Assembly (NCBI RefSeq): GCF_026240945.1
Contig: NZ_JAPFPY010000004.1
Coordinates: 124,001 to 188,000, forward strand
Direction: 5' to 3'
Source: Mycolicibacterium sp. J2
GTDB lineage: Bacteria; Actinomycetota; Actinomycetes; Mycobacteriales; Mycobacteriaceae
DNA: 64,000 nucleotides
Of the stretch, positions 53,089 to 61,886 are shown in pieces (the stretch's first letter is position 1; every line of letters begins with the position of its first letter). Under the pieces are notes generated by a model that saw only the letters and a program-made list of their open reading frames with translations, was not told where the DNA came from and searched no databases. The position numbers and the translations under genes are program-made.

Positions 53089-53697
53089 TCAGCTGTGCGA
53101 TGGCGCGCGAAGCGCCGAACCTTCACCGGGGTGGGCGATGGCGAGCAGGGCGTGGGCGGGTGTGTCGTCGACCAGTAGCCAGCGGTGTGGCAGGTCGGCA
53201 GGGTGGCTCACCAGATCCCCTGGTTGGAGGCGAACGGTCGGATGCCCGGAGATCTCGACGTCCAATACACCGCTGATGAGATAGACGGCCAGCTCGCCGG
53301 GAAGCTCGAACCATTCGGAAATGTATTGGCCTGGTTCGATGCGGTAGTCGATGACCTCCAGTGGATTGCCCGGCTGCATCACCAACGCCCTGCCGATGGC
53401 GGCATCGGCCCGGTTGGCCACCGGGATGGGTCGGCCCTCACCGGCCCGGATCACCGAGACGCGAGACGCCGGGGGTGCGGGCAGTAGCGCTCCTGGCAGG
53501 ACGTCGAGGGCATCCGCGAGGCGATAGGTGGTGATCATCGACGGTGCGCTGACGCCGCGCTCGATCTGGCTCAGGAAGGGTTGGCTGACGCCGGAGCGGC
53601 GCGCCAGTTCCCGCATTGATAGGCCTGACTTCTCACGAAGGCTTTTCACGGTGGCGCCGATCATGGCATTCAGTGCGCTTTCGTCCGGCTGTGTCAT
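53089..53697 (-). CDS. XRE-family regulator with C-terminal cupin domain
   Basis: A 202-residue two-domain regulator. The N-terminal HTH is LREKSGLSMRELARRSGVSQ followed by PFLSQIERG; a cupin_2-type beta barrel (RIEPGQYISEWFELPGELAVYLISG) makes up the C-terminal half. Such proteins sense small ligands and control transport and degradation genes, as with PuuR. It converges with the phytase-like gene (3-base gap) and is divergent from the NCS1 permease gene. Two inverted repeats in the gap are probable targets. Confidence 0.9.
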   Translation of the reverse strand: MTQPDESALNAMIGATVKSLREKSGLSMRELARRSGVSQPFLSQIERGVSAPSMITTYRLADALDVLPGALLPAPPASRVSVIRAGEGRPIPVANRADAAIGRALVMQPGNPLEVIDYRIEPGQYISEWFELPGELAVYLISGVLDVEISGHPTVRLQPGDLVSHPADLPHRWLLVDDTPAHALLAIAHPGEGSALRAPSHS

Positions 53698-53752
53698 CCC
53701 GATTCCTCACATGCTCGTAACCTCAAGCGAACGTCCATGACATTCAAAACAG

Positions 53753-53783
53753 CCATATTGATCGCTCATAACAATCAATATGG
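53753..53783. promoter_or_regulatory. Inverted repeat 1, candidate XRE-cupin operator
   Basis: Arms CCATATTGAT and ATCAATATGG are perfectly complementary with an 11-base spacer. The AT-rich site lies midway between the divergent regulator and permease genes. A possible -10 for the permease (CAATAT, 53776-53781) lies in its right arm, so binding would block transcription. Confidence 0.6.
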
Positions 53784-53814
53784 AGTGCGCTGAGTCGAAG
53801 ACCGAGCGCACTCC
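53782..53814 (+). promoter_or_regulatory. Inverted repeat 2 in the leader of the NCS1 operon
   Basis: Arms GGAGTGCGCT and AGCGCACTCC are perfectly complementary with a 13-base spacer, immediately after repeat 1 (sharing GG). If transcription starts near 53788, the arms lie in or at the leader RNA, so it could be a second operator or an RNA hairpin ahead of the permease start. Confidence 0.45.
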
Positions 53815-53828
53815 CAGAGCTCGGGAGT

Positions 53829-55223
53829 GTGTCGATGGCGATCGACCTGGAACGGACTGTATCCCAGGCCGGGGTAGGCGTGATTGGTAAAGGCAGTCGT
53901 GTGATCGAGCAGCACGGCATTGACCGGATCCCGGACAGCGAACGCCGGGGCACCCCGCGCCAGGTCGGCCTGATGTGGAGCGGTGTCGTACTGAACGTCC
54001 AGGTGGTGGTCTACGGCGCGCTTCTGGTCACCTTCGGTCTCAATATCTGGCAATGCGTCGCCGCGATCGTCATCGGCAACCTCACGTGGATCGTCGCCGG
54101 ACTGTGCAGCCTGGCCGGGCCGGCGGCCGGAACCACCACCTTCACCGTCAACCGGGTTCCCTTCGGCAGGCTCGGCAACCGCCCGCTGGCCTTCTTCAAC
54201 TGGATCATGCAACTCGGATACGAGGTGCTCGACCTCGTGCTGATGACGCTCGCGGTGACCGCGTTGTTCGGGCTGGCGGGCATCACTCTGTCGAATGCGG
54301 CGACCATCGCCATCGTGTTGGTGCTGGCGGTGATTCAGAGTGTGCTGCCGATCGTCGGACACGCCGCGATCACCCGGGTGCTGCGCACACTGATCGTCCC
54401 GTTCGGTGCGTTGTTCCTCATGCTGGCCTGGCTCACCGCCGGAAGGCTTCACCTGCAGGTCACACCGCCCGCGGACTGGGCGGTCTTCCTCGGCGGGGTC
54501 GCGCTCGCGGCCAGCGGCTCCGGTCTGGGCTGGGCACCCAACGCCGCGGACTACTCGCGGTATCTGCCCGCCGCGGTGTCCCGGCGCGGGGTGGTCGGGT
54601 GGGTGCTGATCGGTGGTGGGGTACCGCAATCCCTGTTGATGCTGCTCGGGGTCGCGGTCGCCAGCGTGGTTCCCTCGGCCACCGATCCGGTCGGCGGCTT
54701 GCCCACCGCCTACCCCGTCTGGTTCGTGATCCCGTACCTGGTCCTGCTGGTCGTCCAGATGATCGCGCTCAACGCTGTCGACCTCTACTCTTCCGGAGTC
54801 ACGCTGCAGGCCATCGGGATTCGGGTCAGCCGGTGGCAGGCGGTGGCACTCGACGGGATCATCTGTGCCGTCGTGGGTCTGTTGGTCGTGTTGTCCGGAT
54901 CGTTCATGGCCTTCGTGAGCAACTTTCTGCTGTTCATGATCGTGTGGTTGGCGCCGTGGGCCGGTGTGTTCGTCGTCGACCACCTGCTGCGCAGGGGGCG
55001 CTATGACCCCGTCGTCCTCGAGGGCGGCGGACGGGCCTTCGCTCCGGCGGGAATCGCGGCGCAGGCCGCGGGCATGATCACCGCCCTGCTGTGGATCAAC
55101 ACCACCGTCTTCGTCGGGCCGTTGGCCAGCGCTGCCGGTGGTGCGGACCTGAGTGCGCCGGCCGGCTTCGCCGTGGCGGCCCTGGCTTACCTCCTGCTGG
55201 CCCGGCGCGACGCCAACCGTTGA
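53829..55223 (+). CDS. NCS1-family permease (cytosine/purine/allantoin type)
   Basis: A 464-residue integral membrane protein of the nucleobase-cation-symport-1 family with about 12 helices. Typical segments are TTTFTVNRVPFGRLGNRPLAF and APNAADYSRYLP, the latter being the NCS1 motif of substrate binding. Substrates in the family include cytosine, uracil, allantoin, hydantoins and pyridoxine. GTG 53829 follows GGGAG; ATG 53835 is an alternative. Two 2OG-Fe(II) oxygenase genes follow on the same strand, so the transported compound may be hydroxylated inside the cell. Confidence 0.9.
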   Translation: MSMAIDLERTVSQAGVGVIGKGSRVIEQHGIDRIPDSERRGTPRQVGLMWSGVVLNVQVVVYGALLVTFGLNIWQCVAAIVIGNLTWIVAGLCSLAGPAAGTTTFTVNRVPFGRLGNRPLAFFNWIMQLGYEVLDLVLMTLAVTALFGLAGITLSNAATIAIVLVLAVIQSVLPIVGHAAITRVLRTLIVPFGALFLMLAWLTAGRLHLQVTPPADWAVFLGGVALAASGSGLGWAPNAADYSRYLPAAVSRRGVVGWVLIGGGVPQSLLMLLGVAVASVVPSATDPVGGLPTAYPVWFVIPYLVLLVVQMIALNAVDLYSSGVTLQAIGIRVSRWQAVALDGIICAVVGLLVVLSGSFMAFVSNFLLFMIVWLAPWAGVFVVDHLLRRGRYDPVVLEGGGRAFAPAGIAAQAAGMITALLWINTTVFVGPLASAAGGADLSAPAGFAVAALAYLLLARRDANR

Positions 55224-55237
55224 AAGGAACACGTCCC

Positions 55238-56200
55238 ATGACCATTCCCCTGATCGATCTGCAGTTGTGGCGCACCGGATCCGCATCGGAACGTGCGGCA
55301 CTGGCCCGGCACGTGGACGCGGCGCTGCAGGACTCGGGCTTTCTGATGCTCGCGGGCCACGGTGTGAGTGCTGTTCTGCGCGAGGACATCCGGTCGGCGG
55401 CGCGCCGCTTCTTCGCCCTCTCCCCGGATGTCAAGGCCGGCTACGCCACCGCGGTGGGCGGTCGTGGCTGGGTCGGGCCGGGCCGGGAGGCCAACGGGTT
55501 CTACGGCGAGGATGTCGACGGCACCCGGCCGGACCTCAAGGAGAGCTACACCATGGGCCGCGATTTCCGTACCGGTGACCCACATATCGACCAGGTGTGG
55601 TTCGCCGAAAATGTCTGGCCCGCCGAAGTTCCGGAGCTGCGCACCTTATGTGAGCGCTACGCGGCCGCGGTTCGCGAGGTCTATGGCGACACCTTGCGAT
55701 TGCTCGCCTCGGCTTTGGGCTTGCACCCGGACTGGTTCGTCGCCCAGACCCGCAAGTCGCCCCACACGTTCAACATCAACCGGTATCCGCCGTTGATGGA
55801 GACCGGTACGCCCGCACCGGGGCAGTATCGCATTGCCCCGCACACGGATTGGGGTGTGCTGACCATCCTGGACCGGCAGGCGGGGTACGGCGGCTTGGAG
55901 GTACAGAACACCGACGGCACCTGGCTGCCCGCTCCCTATGTGCCCGGCGCCTTCACGGTGAACATCGGTGATCTGATGGCGCGGTGGACGGGAGACCGGT
56001 GGCGCTCCACCCGGCACCGGGTGCTGCCACCGCGCGCCGACGCGCCGGGGGAGGAGTTGATCTCGCTGATCATGTTCCTCGAAGCGGACGCCGACGCCGT
56101 CATCAGGACGTTGCCCGCCCCGGTCGGCTCGGTCACCCATCCCGACGTCGTCGCGGGCGCATACCTCGACGAACGGGCCGCGGCAGCCACCGTCAGCTGA
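55238..56200 (+). CDS. 2-oxoglutarate/Fe(II) oxygenase, isopenicillin N synthase family (copy 1)
   Basis: A 320-residue enzyme of the IPNS-like dioxygenase family. Fe(II) ligands are His202, Asp204 (HTDWGVLT) and His260 (RHRVLPP). The R-x-S motif for 2-oxoglutarate reads L-I-S (EELISLIMF), so the usual arginine is missing, and 2OG binding may differ. ATG 55238 has GAAAGGA upstream and is 14 bases after the permease stop. The paralogous oxygenase follows, so the pair probably acts on a related substrate. Confidence 0.85.
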   Translation: MTIPLIDLQLWRTGSASERAALARHVDAALQDSGFLMLAGHGVSAVLREDIRSAARRFFALSPDVKAGYATAVGGRGWVGPGREANGFYGEDVDGTRPDLKESYTMGRDFRTGDPHIDQVWFAENVWPAEVPELRTLCERYAAAVREVYGDTLRLLASALGLHPDWFVAQTRKSPHTFNINRYPPLMETGTPAPGQYRIAPHTDWGVLTILDRQAGYGGLEVQNTDGTWLPAPYVPGAFTVNIGDLMARWTGDRWRSTRHRVLPPRADAPGEELISLIMFLEADADAVIRTLPAPVGSVTHPDVVAGAYLDERAAAATVS

Positions 56201-56234
56201 TATCCCTGCACCATTCCCAGGAAGTGAATCACCC

Positions 56235-57269
56235 ATGAGCATTGTCGAATTCGACATCCCCACCATCGATATCGGTGCCTTCAACGATCCCGCGGCTGCT
56301 GAACCTCAGCGGGACGCGGTAGCCGCCCAGGTCGACCGCGCCGCCCGCACCGTCGGCTTCATGCAGATCGTCGGGCACGGCATACCGGCCGCCACCCTGC
56401 ACGCCTTCACCGCTGCCACCGATGCGTTCTTCGCCCTCGAGGCCGTCGTCAAAGGCGCCTATCGGTGTCCGCCGTCGGTCAACCGCGGATACACACCGCC
56501 GAAGTCCGAAGCACTGGCCGCAAGCCTGGGGTTGGTGAGCGCGGCGGACCTGTTCGAGGCCTTCAACGTCGGCACCGAAGCCGCGCAGTATCCCGAACTC
56601 ACGCTGCCGGCGACCGACTACGCCCCCAACGTCTGGCCTAGCGAGGTGCCGGGATTTGCGGTGGCCGTGGGTGATTGGTTCGCCGCGGCGGGCTCTGTCG
56701 CTCGCACCATGGTCCGGATCTTCGGACGCGCGCTGGGGCTCGGGGACGACGGTCTGGCCTCCGTCACCGACCATTCGTTGGACGTGCTGCGGATGATCAA
56801 CTATCGGCTGCCCGCACCGGAGGTGGTGCTCGAACCCGATCAGGTCGGCATGGGGGCGCATACCGACTACGGCATCGTCACGGTGCTCTGGGCCGATGCG
56901 GTACCCGGCCTGGAAGTGCTGGACGAGGACGGCCGGTGGCATCCGGTCCAGCCGGCACCCGGCGCGTTGTTGGTCAATCTCGGTGACGCACTGGCCAGAT
57001 GGACCAATGACGAGTGGATATCGACGATGCACCGCGTCGCCGCTCCGCGGATCGGCGGAGTGCTGGTGCCGCGACGGTCTGCCGCGTACTTCCACGACGG
57101 CAACATCGACGCCGTGATCGCGCCGTTGTCCACCTGCGTCGGTCCCGGGCGGCCGGCCCGCTACGAGCCGGTGACCGTCGGTGAGCATCTGCGCGCGAAG
57201 CTCGCCGGTTCACGCAGCCGGGTGCTCAATCCCGGCGCGGAACGGGAGGCGGCCCGGCTGGTGCGCTGA
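56235..57269 (+). CDS. 2-oxoglutarate/Fe(II) oxygenase, isopenicillin N synthase family (copy 2)
   Basis: A 344-residue paralogue of the preceding enzyme. The triad His209, Asp211 (HTDYGIVT) and His266 (MHRVAAP) is complete, and the R-x-S motif is intact (Arg280, Ser282 in PRRSAAYF), so it should be a standard 2OG oxygenase. AGGAAG lies upstream of ATG 56235, 34 bases after the first oxygenase. It ends exactly against the stop of the converging MFS gene. Confidence 0.88.
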   Translation: MSIVEFDIPTIDIGAFNDPAAAEPQRDAVAAQVDRAARTVGFMQIVGHGIPAATLHAFTAATDAFFALEAVVKGAYRCPPSVNRGYTPPKSEALAASLGLVSAADLFEAFNVGTEAAQYPELTLPATDYAPNVWPSEVPGFAVAVGDWFAAAGSVARTMVRIFGRALGLGDDGLASVTDHSLDVLRMINYRLPAPEVVLEPDQVGMGAHTDYGIVTVLWADAVPGLEVLDEDGRWHPVQPAPGALLVNLGDALARWTNDEWISTMHRVAAPRIGGVLVPRRSAAYFHDGNIDAVIAPLSTCVGPGRPARYEPVTVGEHLRAKLAGSRSRVLNPGAEREAARLVR

Positions 57270-58475
57270 TCAGTCGCCGACGGTGATCGCGGCGGCCACA
57301 TCCGTCAGCTCGTCGAGTTCGCTCTCCTCGGCGTCGACCCCGGTGAGGTGCCCGCGCGTGGAGAACATGACCACCGCCGCGGCCACGACGGCCGCCGCGC
57401 CCACCCAGAATGGCAGGTGCACGCTGACCTGTTCGCCGAGCACCCCGGCCAGCCACGGCGCTGCCGCCGCACCGCCGAACCGCAGGAAGCTGTATGCCGC
57501 CGACGCGACGCCTCGCTCTACCGGTGCGGCTTTCATCACCGTCTCGGTGATCAGCGTGTTGTTGATGCCGATGAACAACCCGGCCACCACCACGCCCGCG
57601 GCCAACACCGCCTTGTGGTCGGTCCACAGCGCCATCCCGACCAGCACCACGCTGAACCCCAACAGATTGAGGATCAGCACCCGCACCGTGCCGAACCGGT
57701 GCTGCAGCCGCGGGGCCACCACCACCGATGTGAACGCCAGCGCCAGACCCCAGCCGAAGAAGATCAGCCCGATCTCGCGGGCGCCCATGTCGAGCGGGAA
57801 CGGCGTGAACGCCAGCAAGGTGAAGAAGCCGAAGTTGTAGAGCAGCGCGGTGACGGCCACGCCGAGCAGACCCCGGTGGCGCAGGGCGCGGAACGGGTCG
57901 GCCAGTGAGGTGGCACGTTCGGGTCGAGGTGTGGTGGGCAACAGGAAGATGGTGACCACCAGGGCGAGCGCCATCAGCGCCGACACCCCGAAGAACGGGC
58001 CACGCCAGGAGATGCTGCCGAGCACGCCACCGACCAGCGGGCCCACCGCGATGCCCAGGCCGAGTGCCGCTTCGTAGAGGATGATCGCTTGTGCCACCGA
58101 GCCTTTCGCGGAGCTGACGATGGTGGCCAAGGCTGTCGCGATGAACAGCGCGTTACCCAGACCCCACAGCGCTCGCCAGCCGACGATGCCCATCACGGTG
58201 TCGCTCATCCCGGCCAGGCCGGCACCGGCGATGATGATGACCAACCCCACCAGCAGGGTGCGTTTGGGTCCGATCCGGCTCGACACCACGCCGGTGATCA
58301 GCATGGCCACGCCCATCACCGCCATATAGCTGGTGAACAACAACGACACCTGCGACGGTGAGGCGTTCAGGTTGTCGGCGATCGGCTTGAGGATGGGATC
58401 CACCAGACCGATACCCATGAACGCCACAACGGACGCGAAGGCGACGGCCCACACTGCTTTCGGTTGACGCCACAT
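57270..58475 (-). CDS. MFS transporter
   Basis: A 401-residue major facilitator with about 12 helices. The family motif between helices 2 and 3 is present in the form GVVSSRIGPKRTLLVG, and a multidrug-type GYRALWGLGNALFIATALAT-like block (read here as WRALWGLGNAL) follows. Probable drug/metabolite exporter of the DHA1 type. It follows the MarR gene by 14 bases and is on the same strand, so MarR probably controls it. Confidence 0.87.
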   Translation of the reverse strand: MWRQPKAVWAVAFASVVAFMGIGLVDPILKPIADNLNASPSQVSLLFTSYMAVMGVAMLITGVVSSRIGPKRTLLVGLVIIIAGAGLAGMSDTVMGIVGWRALWGLGNALFIATALATIVSSAKGSVAQAIILYEAALGLGIAVGPLVGGVLGSISWRGPFFGVSALMALALVVTIFLLPTTPRPERATSLADPFRALRHRGLLGVAVTALLYNFGFFTLLAFTPFPLDMGAREIGLIFFGWGLALAFTSVVVAPRLQHRFGTVRVLILNLLGFSVVLVGMALWTDHKAVLAAGVVVAGLFIGINNTLITETVMKAAPVERGVASAAYSFLRFGGAAAAPWLAGVLGEQVSVHLPFWVGAAAVVAAAVVMFSTRGHLTGVDAEESELDELTDVAAAITVGD

Positions 58476-58489
58476 GGCGAGCAGAACTC

Positions 58490-58939
58490 CTATTCGTCGG
58501 GGGATTGGCGTGCGAGCGCCAGCAGTTCGCGCACCACGACGACGGCGTCGGCCAACGTCTGCCGCTGGGTGTCGTCGAGGCGGGCCAGATACGGTTCGAC
58601 GGCCGCGCCGCGGTCGGCGCGCACGCGGGCCAGGGTGGCCCTGCCCTCGTCGGTGATGCTGATCAGCACGGCCCGGGCATCGCCGGGGTCGCCGATCCGT
58701 GACACCAACCCGGCGTCCTCCAAGCGGCGCACCTGCGTGGTCATCGTGGGCTGCGAACAGTGGTCGATGGCGGCCAGATCGGAGATCCGGGCGGCGCCCT
58801 GGTCGTCGATCGTCGACAGCAATCGGGCCTGGGCGAAGGGCAGCGGTATCCGGACGCGCTGGTTGGCCAGCCGGTTCAACCGCGCCACCACCGACAGCAG
58901 GTCAGCGCCCAACGTGGTGCTTGTTTCCTGGCGAGTCAC
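58490..58939 (-). CDS. MarR-family regulator
   Basis: A 149-residue winged-helix regulator; [30 protein letters not shown] is the HTH with the wing around [14 protein letters not shown] (shown in parts). The GTG start has AATTAT six bases upstream as a -10, with GGAGAG directly before it. A palindrome follows upstream. It is the first gene before the MFS transporter and probably represses both. Confidence 0.88.
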   Translation of the reverse strand: MTRQETSTTLGADLLSVVARLNRLANQRVRIPLPFAQARLLSTIDDQGAARISDLAAIDHCSQPTMTTQVRRLEDAGLVSRIGDPGDARAVLISITDEGRATLARVRADRGAAVEPYLARLDDTQRQTLADAVVVVRELLALARQSPDE

Positions 58940-58952
58940 CTCTCCATAATTA

Positions 58953-58967
58953 CATAGATTTTCTATG
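58953..58967. promoter_or_regulatory. Inverted repeat CATAGA-TTT-TCTATG, probable MarR operator
   Basis: A perfect 6-3-6 inverted repeat lies directly upstream of the MarR -10 (AATTAT, 58946-58951 on the minus strand). The surrounding bases are AT-rich, as in MarR sites. It is 76 bases from the ECF gene start on the other side. Confidence 0.6.
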
Positions 58968-59031
58968 CGATGCTGGCGTCGGTGGTGGGGACCGTCACAG
59001 TGCGATGACGGGAGGCGCTCGCGGCGCCTGG

Positions 59032-59037
59032 CAGAAT
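59032..59037 (+). promoter_or_regulatory. -10 element of the fused ECF transporter gene
   Basis: CAGAAT ends six bases before ATG 59044; no ribosome binding site is present, so the message is likely leaderless. Confidence 0.4.
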
Positions 59038-59043
59038 CGTGAA

Positions 59044-61068
59044 ATGCCCGCTACCGGCCCGACCCGCACCCCTCGGCGGGCCGGATCGTTGAAACCGAAT
59101 GAGCTGGCGCAGGCCGCGGTGATGGCGGCCCTGTGCGCGGCGATCGCGATCATCGCGGTGGCCGTCCCGTTCGCTGCGGGGCTGTCCGTGCTGGGCACCG
59201 TGCCGATGGGCTTGCTCGCCTACCGGTACCGCTTCAAGGTCCTCATCGCCGCCGCGATCGCCGGCGCCACCATCGCCTTCCTCATCGCCGGAATGGGGGG
59301 TCTGATGACGGTGCTGAACTGCGCCTACATCGGCGGACTGGTCGGCGCGGTGAAGCGCCGCGGCCGCGGATTGCCCACGGCGATGCTGGTGTCTGTGGTC
59401 GCCGGTGCCGTCTTCGCCGTGCTCATCGTGGGCGCACTGGCCGTCGCGTCGCGGCTGCGTCAGTTGGTGTTCGACGCGATGACGGCCAACGTCGAGGGCA
59501 CGGCCCGGATTCTCGGCCGTGTCCCCGGAATGCACGACACCGCATCCCGGCTGACCGACCTGTTCGCCACCGCGCTGCGGTACTGGCCGCTGCTCATCGG
59601 CGGCTACGGCGTCGTCATCATCGTGATCGTCAGCCTGATCGGTTGGTGGGCGCTGTCCCGGGTGCTGACCCGACTGGCGGGCGTTCCCGATGTGCACAAA
59701 CTGGATGTGCCCGCCGAAACCGGATCCGTCGCGCCGGTGCCCTTGCGTTTGCACGACGTGGTGTTCCGCTATCCGGGGACCGAGCGCGACGCGCTGGGGC
59801 CGGTGTCGCTGACGGTGCAGTTGGGCGAACACGTGGCGATCACCGGTGCCAACGGCTCGGGAAAGACCACCCTGATGCTGGTGCTGGCCGGTCGCGAGCC
59901 GACCGCCGGCACTGTCGAACGTCCCGGTGCGGTCGGGCTCGGCGCGCCGGGTGGCACCGCGGTGATCATGCAGCACCCGGAGAGCCAGGTGTTGGGTACT
60001 CGGGTCGCCGACGACGTGGTGTGGGGTTTGCCTGCCGGCACCGAGATCGACGTGCCGCGGCTGCTCGCCGAGGTCGGCCTCGACGGTCTGGCCGAACGGG
60101 ACACCGGAGGCCTGTCCGGCGGTGAACTGCAACGCCTGGCCGTGGCCGCGGCGCTGGCCAGGGAGCCGGCGCTGATGATCGCCGACGAGATCACCAGCAT
60201 GGTGGATCAGCATGGGCGCGACGGCCTGATGGCGGTGCTGTCCGGGCTGACCCGCCACCGGCAGATGTCCTTGGTGCACATCACCCACTACAACGAAGAG
60301 GCCGAGGCCGCCGACCGTGCCGTCAACCTGGCCGGCGGTTCGGAGATGGTGCAGGCCGCGACGGTGCCCAGCGGTGCCGCGGCCCCCCACGGTGACACCC
60401 CGGTGCTGGAACTGCGCGGGGTGGGCCATCGGTATGCCGCCGGAACCCCCTGGGAGAACGGTGCTCTGCGGGATATCGACCTGGTGGTCAACGAGGGCGA
60501 CGGCGTGCTGATCCACGGCCTCAACGGGTCCGGCAAATCGACGCTGGCCTGGATCATGGCCGGGCTGACGGTACCGACCACCGGCAGCGCCTTGCTCGAC
60601 GGTCGCCCGGTGTCCGATCAGGTCGGCGCCGTGGCGTTGTCCTTCCAGGCCGCCAGGCTGCAGCTCATGCGCAGCCGTGTCGATCGCGAGATCGCTTCGG
60701 CGGCAGGGTTTTCCGCACGTGACCGGGCCAGGGTGGAAGCGGCTCTGGCCGCGGTGGGCCTGGAAGCGGGTCTGGCGTCGCGACGGATCGACCAGCTCTC
60801 GGGTGGTCAGATGCGCCGGGTGGTGTTGGCCGGGCTGCTGGCCCGATCCCCGCGCGCGATCATCCTCGACGAGCCGCTGGCCGGTCTCGACGCCGCCAGC
60901 GCCCGTGGACTGCTGCGCCTGCTCGAGCAGCTGCGTCGCGACGGTCTGACCGTCGTGGTCATCTCCCATGACTTCGACGGGCTGGAGGAGCTGTGCCCGC
61001 GGACGCTGCACCTGCGTGACGGACAACTGGTCCCCGCCGCGTCGCGAGCCTCAGGAGGTGCGGCATGA
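59044..61068 (+). CDS. Fused ECF transporter: membrane S-like domain plus two ATPase domains (Rv2326c-like)
   Basis: A 674-residue protein with an N-terminal membrane domain of about six helices (residues 20-220) and two ABC ATPase domains. ATPase 1 has Walker [10 protein letters not shown] near 268 and signature LSGGELQR; ATPase 2 has GLNGSGKST near 492 and LSGGQMRR. This joins in one chain what other ECF transporters carry as separate S-component and A/A' subunits. ATG 59044 is six bases after a -10. The next gene (EcfT) overlaps by ATGA. Ligand unknown; orthologous in layout to Rv2326c. Confidence 0.9.
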   Translation: MPATGPTRTPRRAGSLKPNELAQAAVMAALCAAIAIIAVAVPFAAGLSVLGTVPMGLLAYRYRFKVLIAAAIAGATIAFLIAGMGGLMTVLNCAYIGGLVGAVKRRGRGLPTAMLVSVVAGAVFAVLIVGALAVASRLRQLVFDAMTANVEGTARILGRVPGMHDTASRLTDLFATALRYWPLLIGGYGVVIIVIVSLIGWWALSRVLTRLAGVPDVHKLDVPAETGSVAPVPLRLHDVVFRYPGTERDALGPVSLTVQLGEHVAITGANGSGKTTLMLVLAGREPTAGTVERPGAVGLGAPGGTAVIMQHPESQVLGTRVADDVVWGLPAGTEIDVPRLLAEVGLDGLAERDTGGLSGGELQRLAVAAALAREPALMIADEITSMVDQHGRDGLMAVLSGLTRHRQMSLVHITHYNEEAEAADRAVNLAGGSEMVQAATVPSGAAAPHGDTPVLELRGVGHRYAAGTPWENGALRDIDLVVNEGDGVLIHGLNGSGKSTLAWIMAGLTVPTTGSALLDGRPVSDQVGAVALSFQAARLQLMRSRVDREIASAAGFSARDRARVEAALAAVGLEAGLASRRIDQLSGGQMRRVVLAGLLARSPRAIILDEPLAGLDAASARGLLRLLEQLRRDGLTVVVISHDFDGLEELCPRTLHLRDGQLVPAASRASGGAA

Positions 61069-61886
61069 GCGGTCCCCGCAGGCCGGTGGTGTTGCTGCGG
61101 CCGGTGCCCGGCGATTCGGTCATCCATCGGCTATGGGCCGGAACGAAACTCATCGCGGTGGCCGCGCTCGGTGTGCTGCTGACCTTCTATCCCGGCTGGG
61201 TGCCCGTCGCGTTCGTCGCGCTGGTGGTCCTGGTGACCGCGGTCCTGGCGCGCATCCCGCGCGGCGCCGTGCCGTCCATTCCCGCCTGGCTGTGGCTGAT
61301 CGTCGCCCTCGGCGGGATCACCGCGGCATTCGCGGCGGGCGAACCGTATCTCACCGTCGCCGGAACCGAAGTCGGTCTGGGCGGCCTGCTGAACTTCCTG
61401 CGCATCACGGCGGTGGCACTGGTGTTGCTGGGGCTCGGCGCGCTGGTGTCGTGGACCACCAATGTCGCCGAGATCGCCCCGGCGGTGTCGACCCTGGGCC
61501 GGCCGCTGCGACTGCTCCGGCTGCCGGTCGACGACTGGGCGGTCACCCTGGCCTTGGCGCTGCGGGCTTTTCCGATGTTGATCGACGAGTTCAGCGTGCT
61601 GTACGCCGCCCGTCGGCTGCGGCCGCGGGAACGGCCCGACTCGCGGCGGGCCCGCCGCAAGCAGTGGGCCGCCGAGTTGGTCGACCTACTCGCCGCCGCG
61701 GTCACGGTGTCGCTGCGGCGCGCCGACGAGATGGGTGATGCCATCACCGCGCGCGGTGGCGCGGGCCAGATCTCGGCCTATCCGTCGGGGCCGCAGGCTG
61801 CCGACTATGTCGCCCTGGCGGCCATCGCGGTGGTCTGCGGGCTGGCCGGCTATGTGGAGGCCTTCACCTTCCTGGCCACCAGTTAG
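61065..61886 (+). CDS. ecfT: ECF transporter transmembrane subunit EcfT
   Basis: A 273-residue energy-coupling subunit, orthologue of Rv2325c. Five hydrophobic segments are visible, with coupling helices carrying the A-R-G motif in ITARGG. It links the ATPases to the membrane ligand-binding part. Overlap with the preceding gene by ATGA shows coupled expression. Its stop overlaps the converging uspC by 3 bases. Confidence 0.92.
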   Translation: MSGPRRPVVLLRPVPGDSVIHRLWAGTKLIAVAALGVLLTFYPGWVPVAFVALVVLVTAVLARIPRGAVPSIPAWLWLIVALGGITAAFAAGEPYLTVAGTEVGLGGLLNFLRITAVALVLLGLGALVSWTTNVAEIAPAVSTLGRPLRLLRLPVDDWAVTLALALRAFPMLIDEFSVLYAARRLRPRERPDSRRARRKQWAAELVDLLAAAVTVSLRRADEMGDAITARGGAGQISAYPSGPQAADYVALAAIAVVCGLAGYVEAFTFLATS

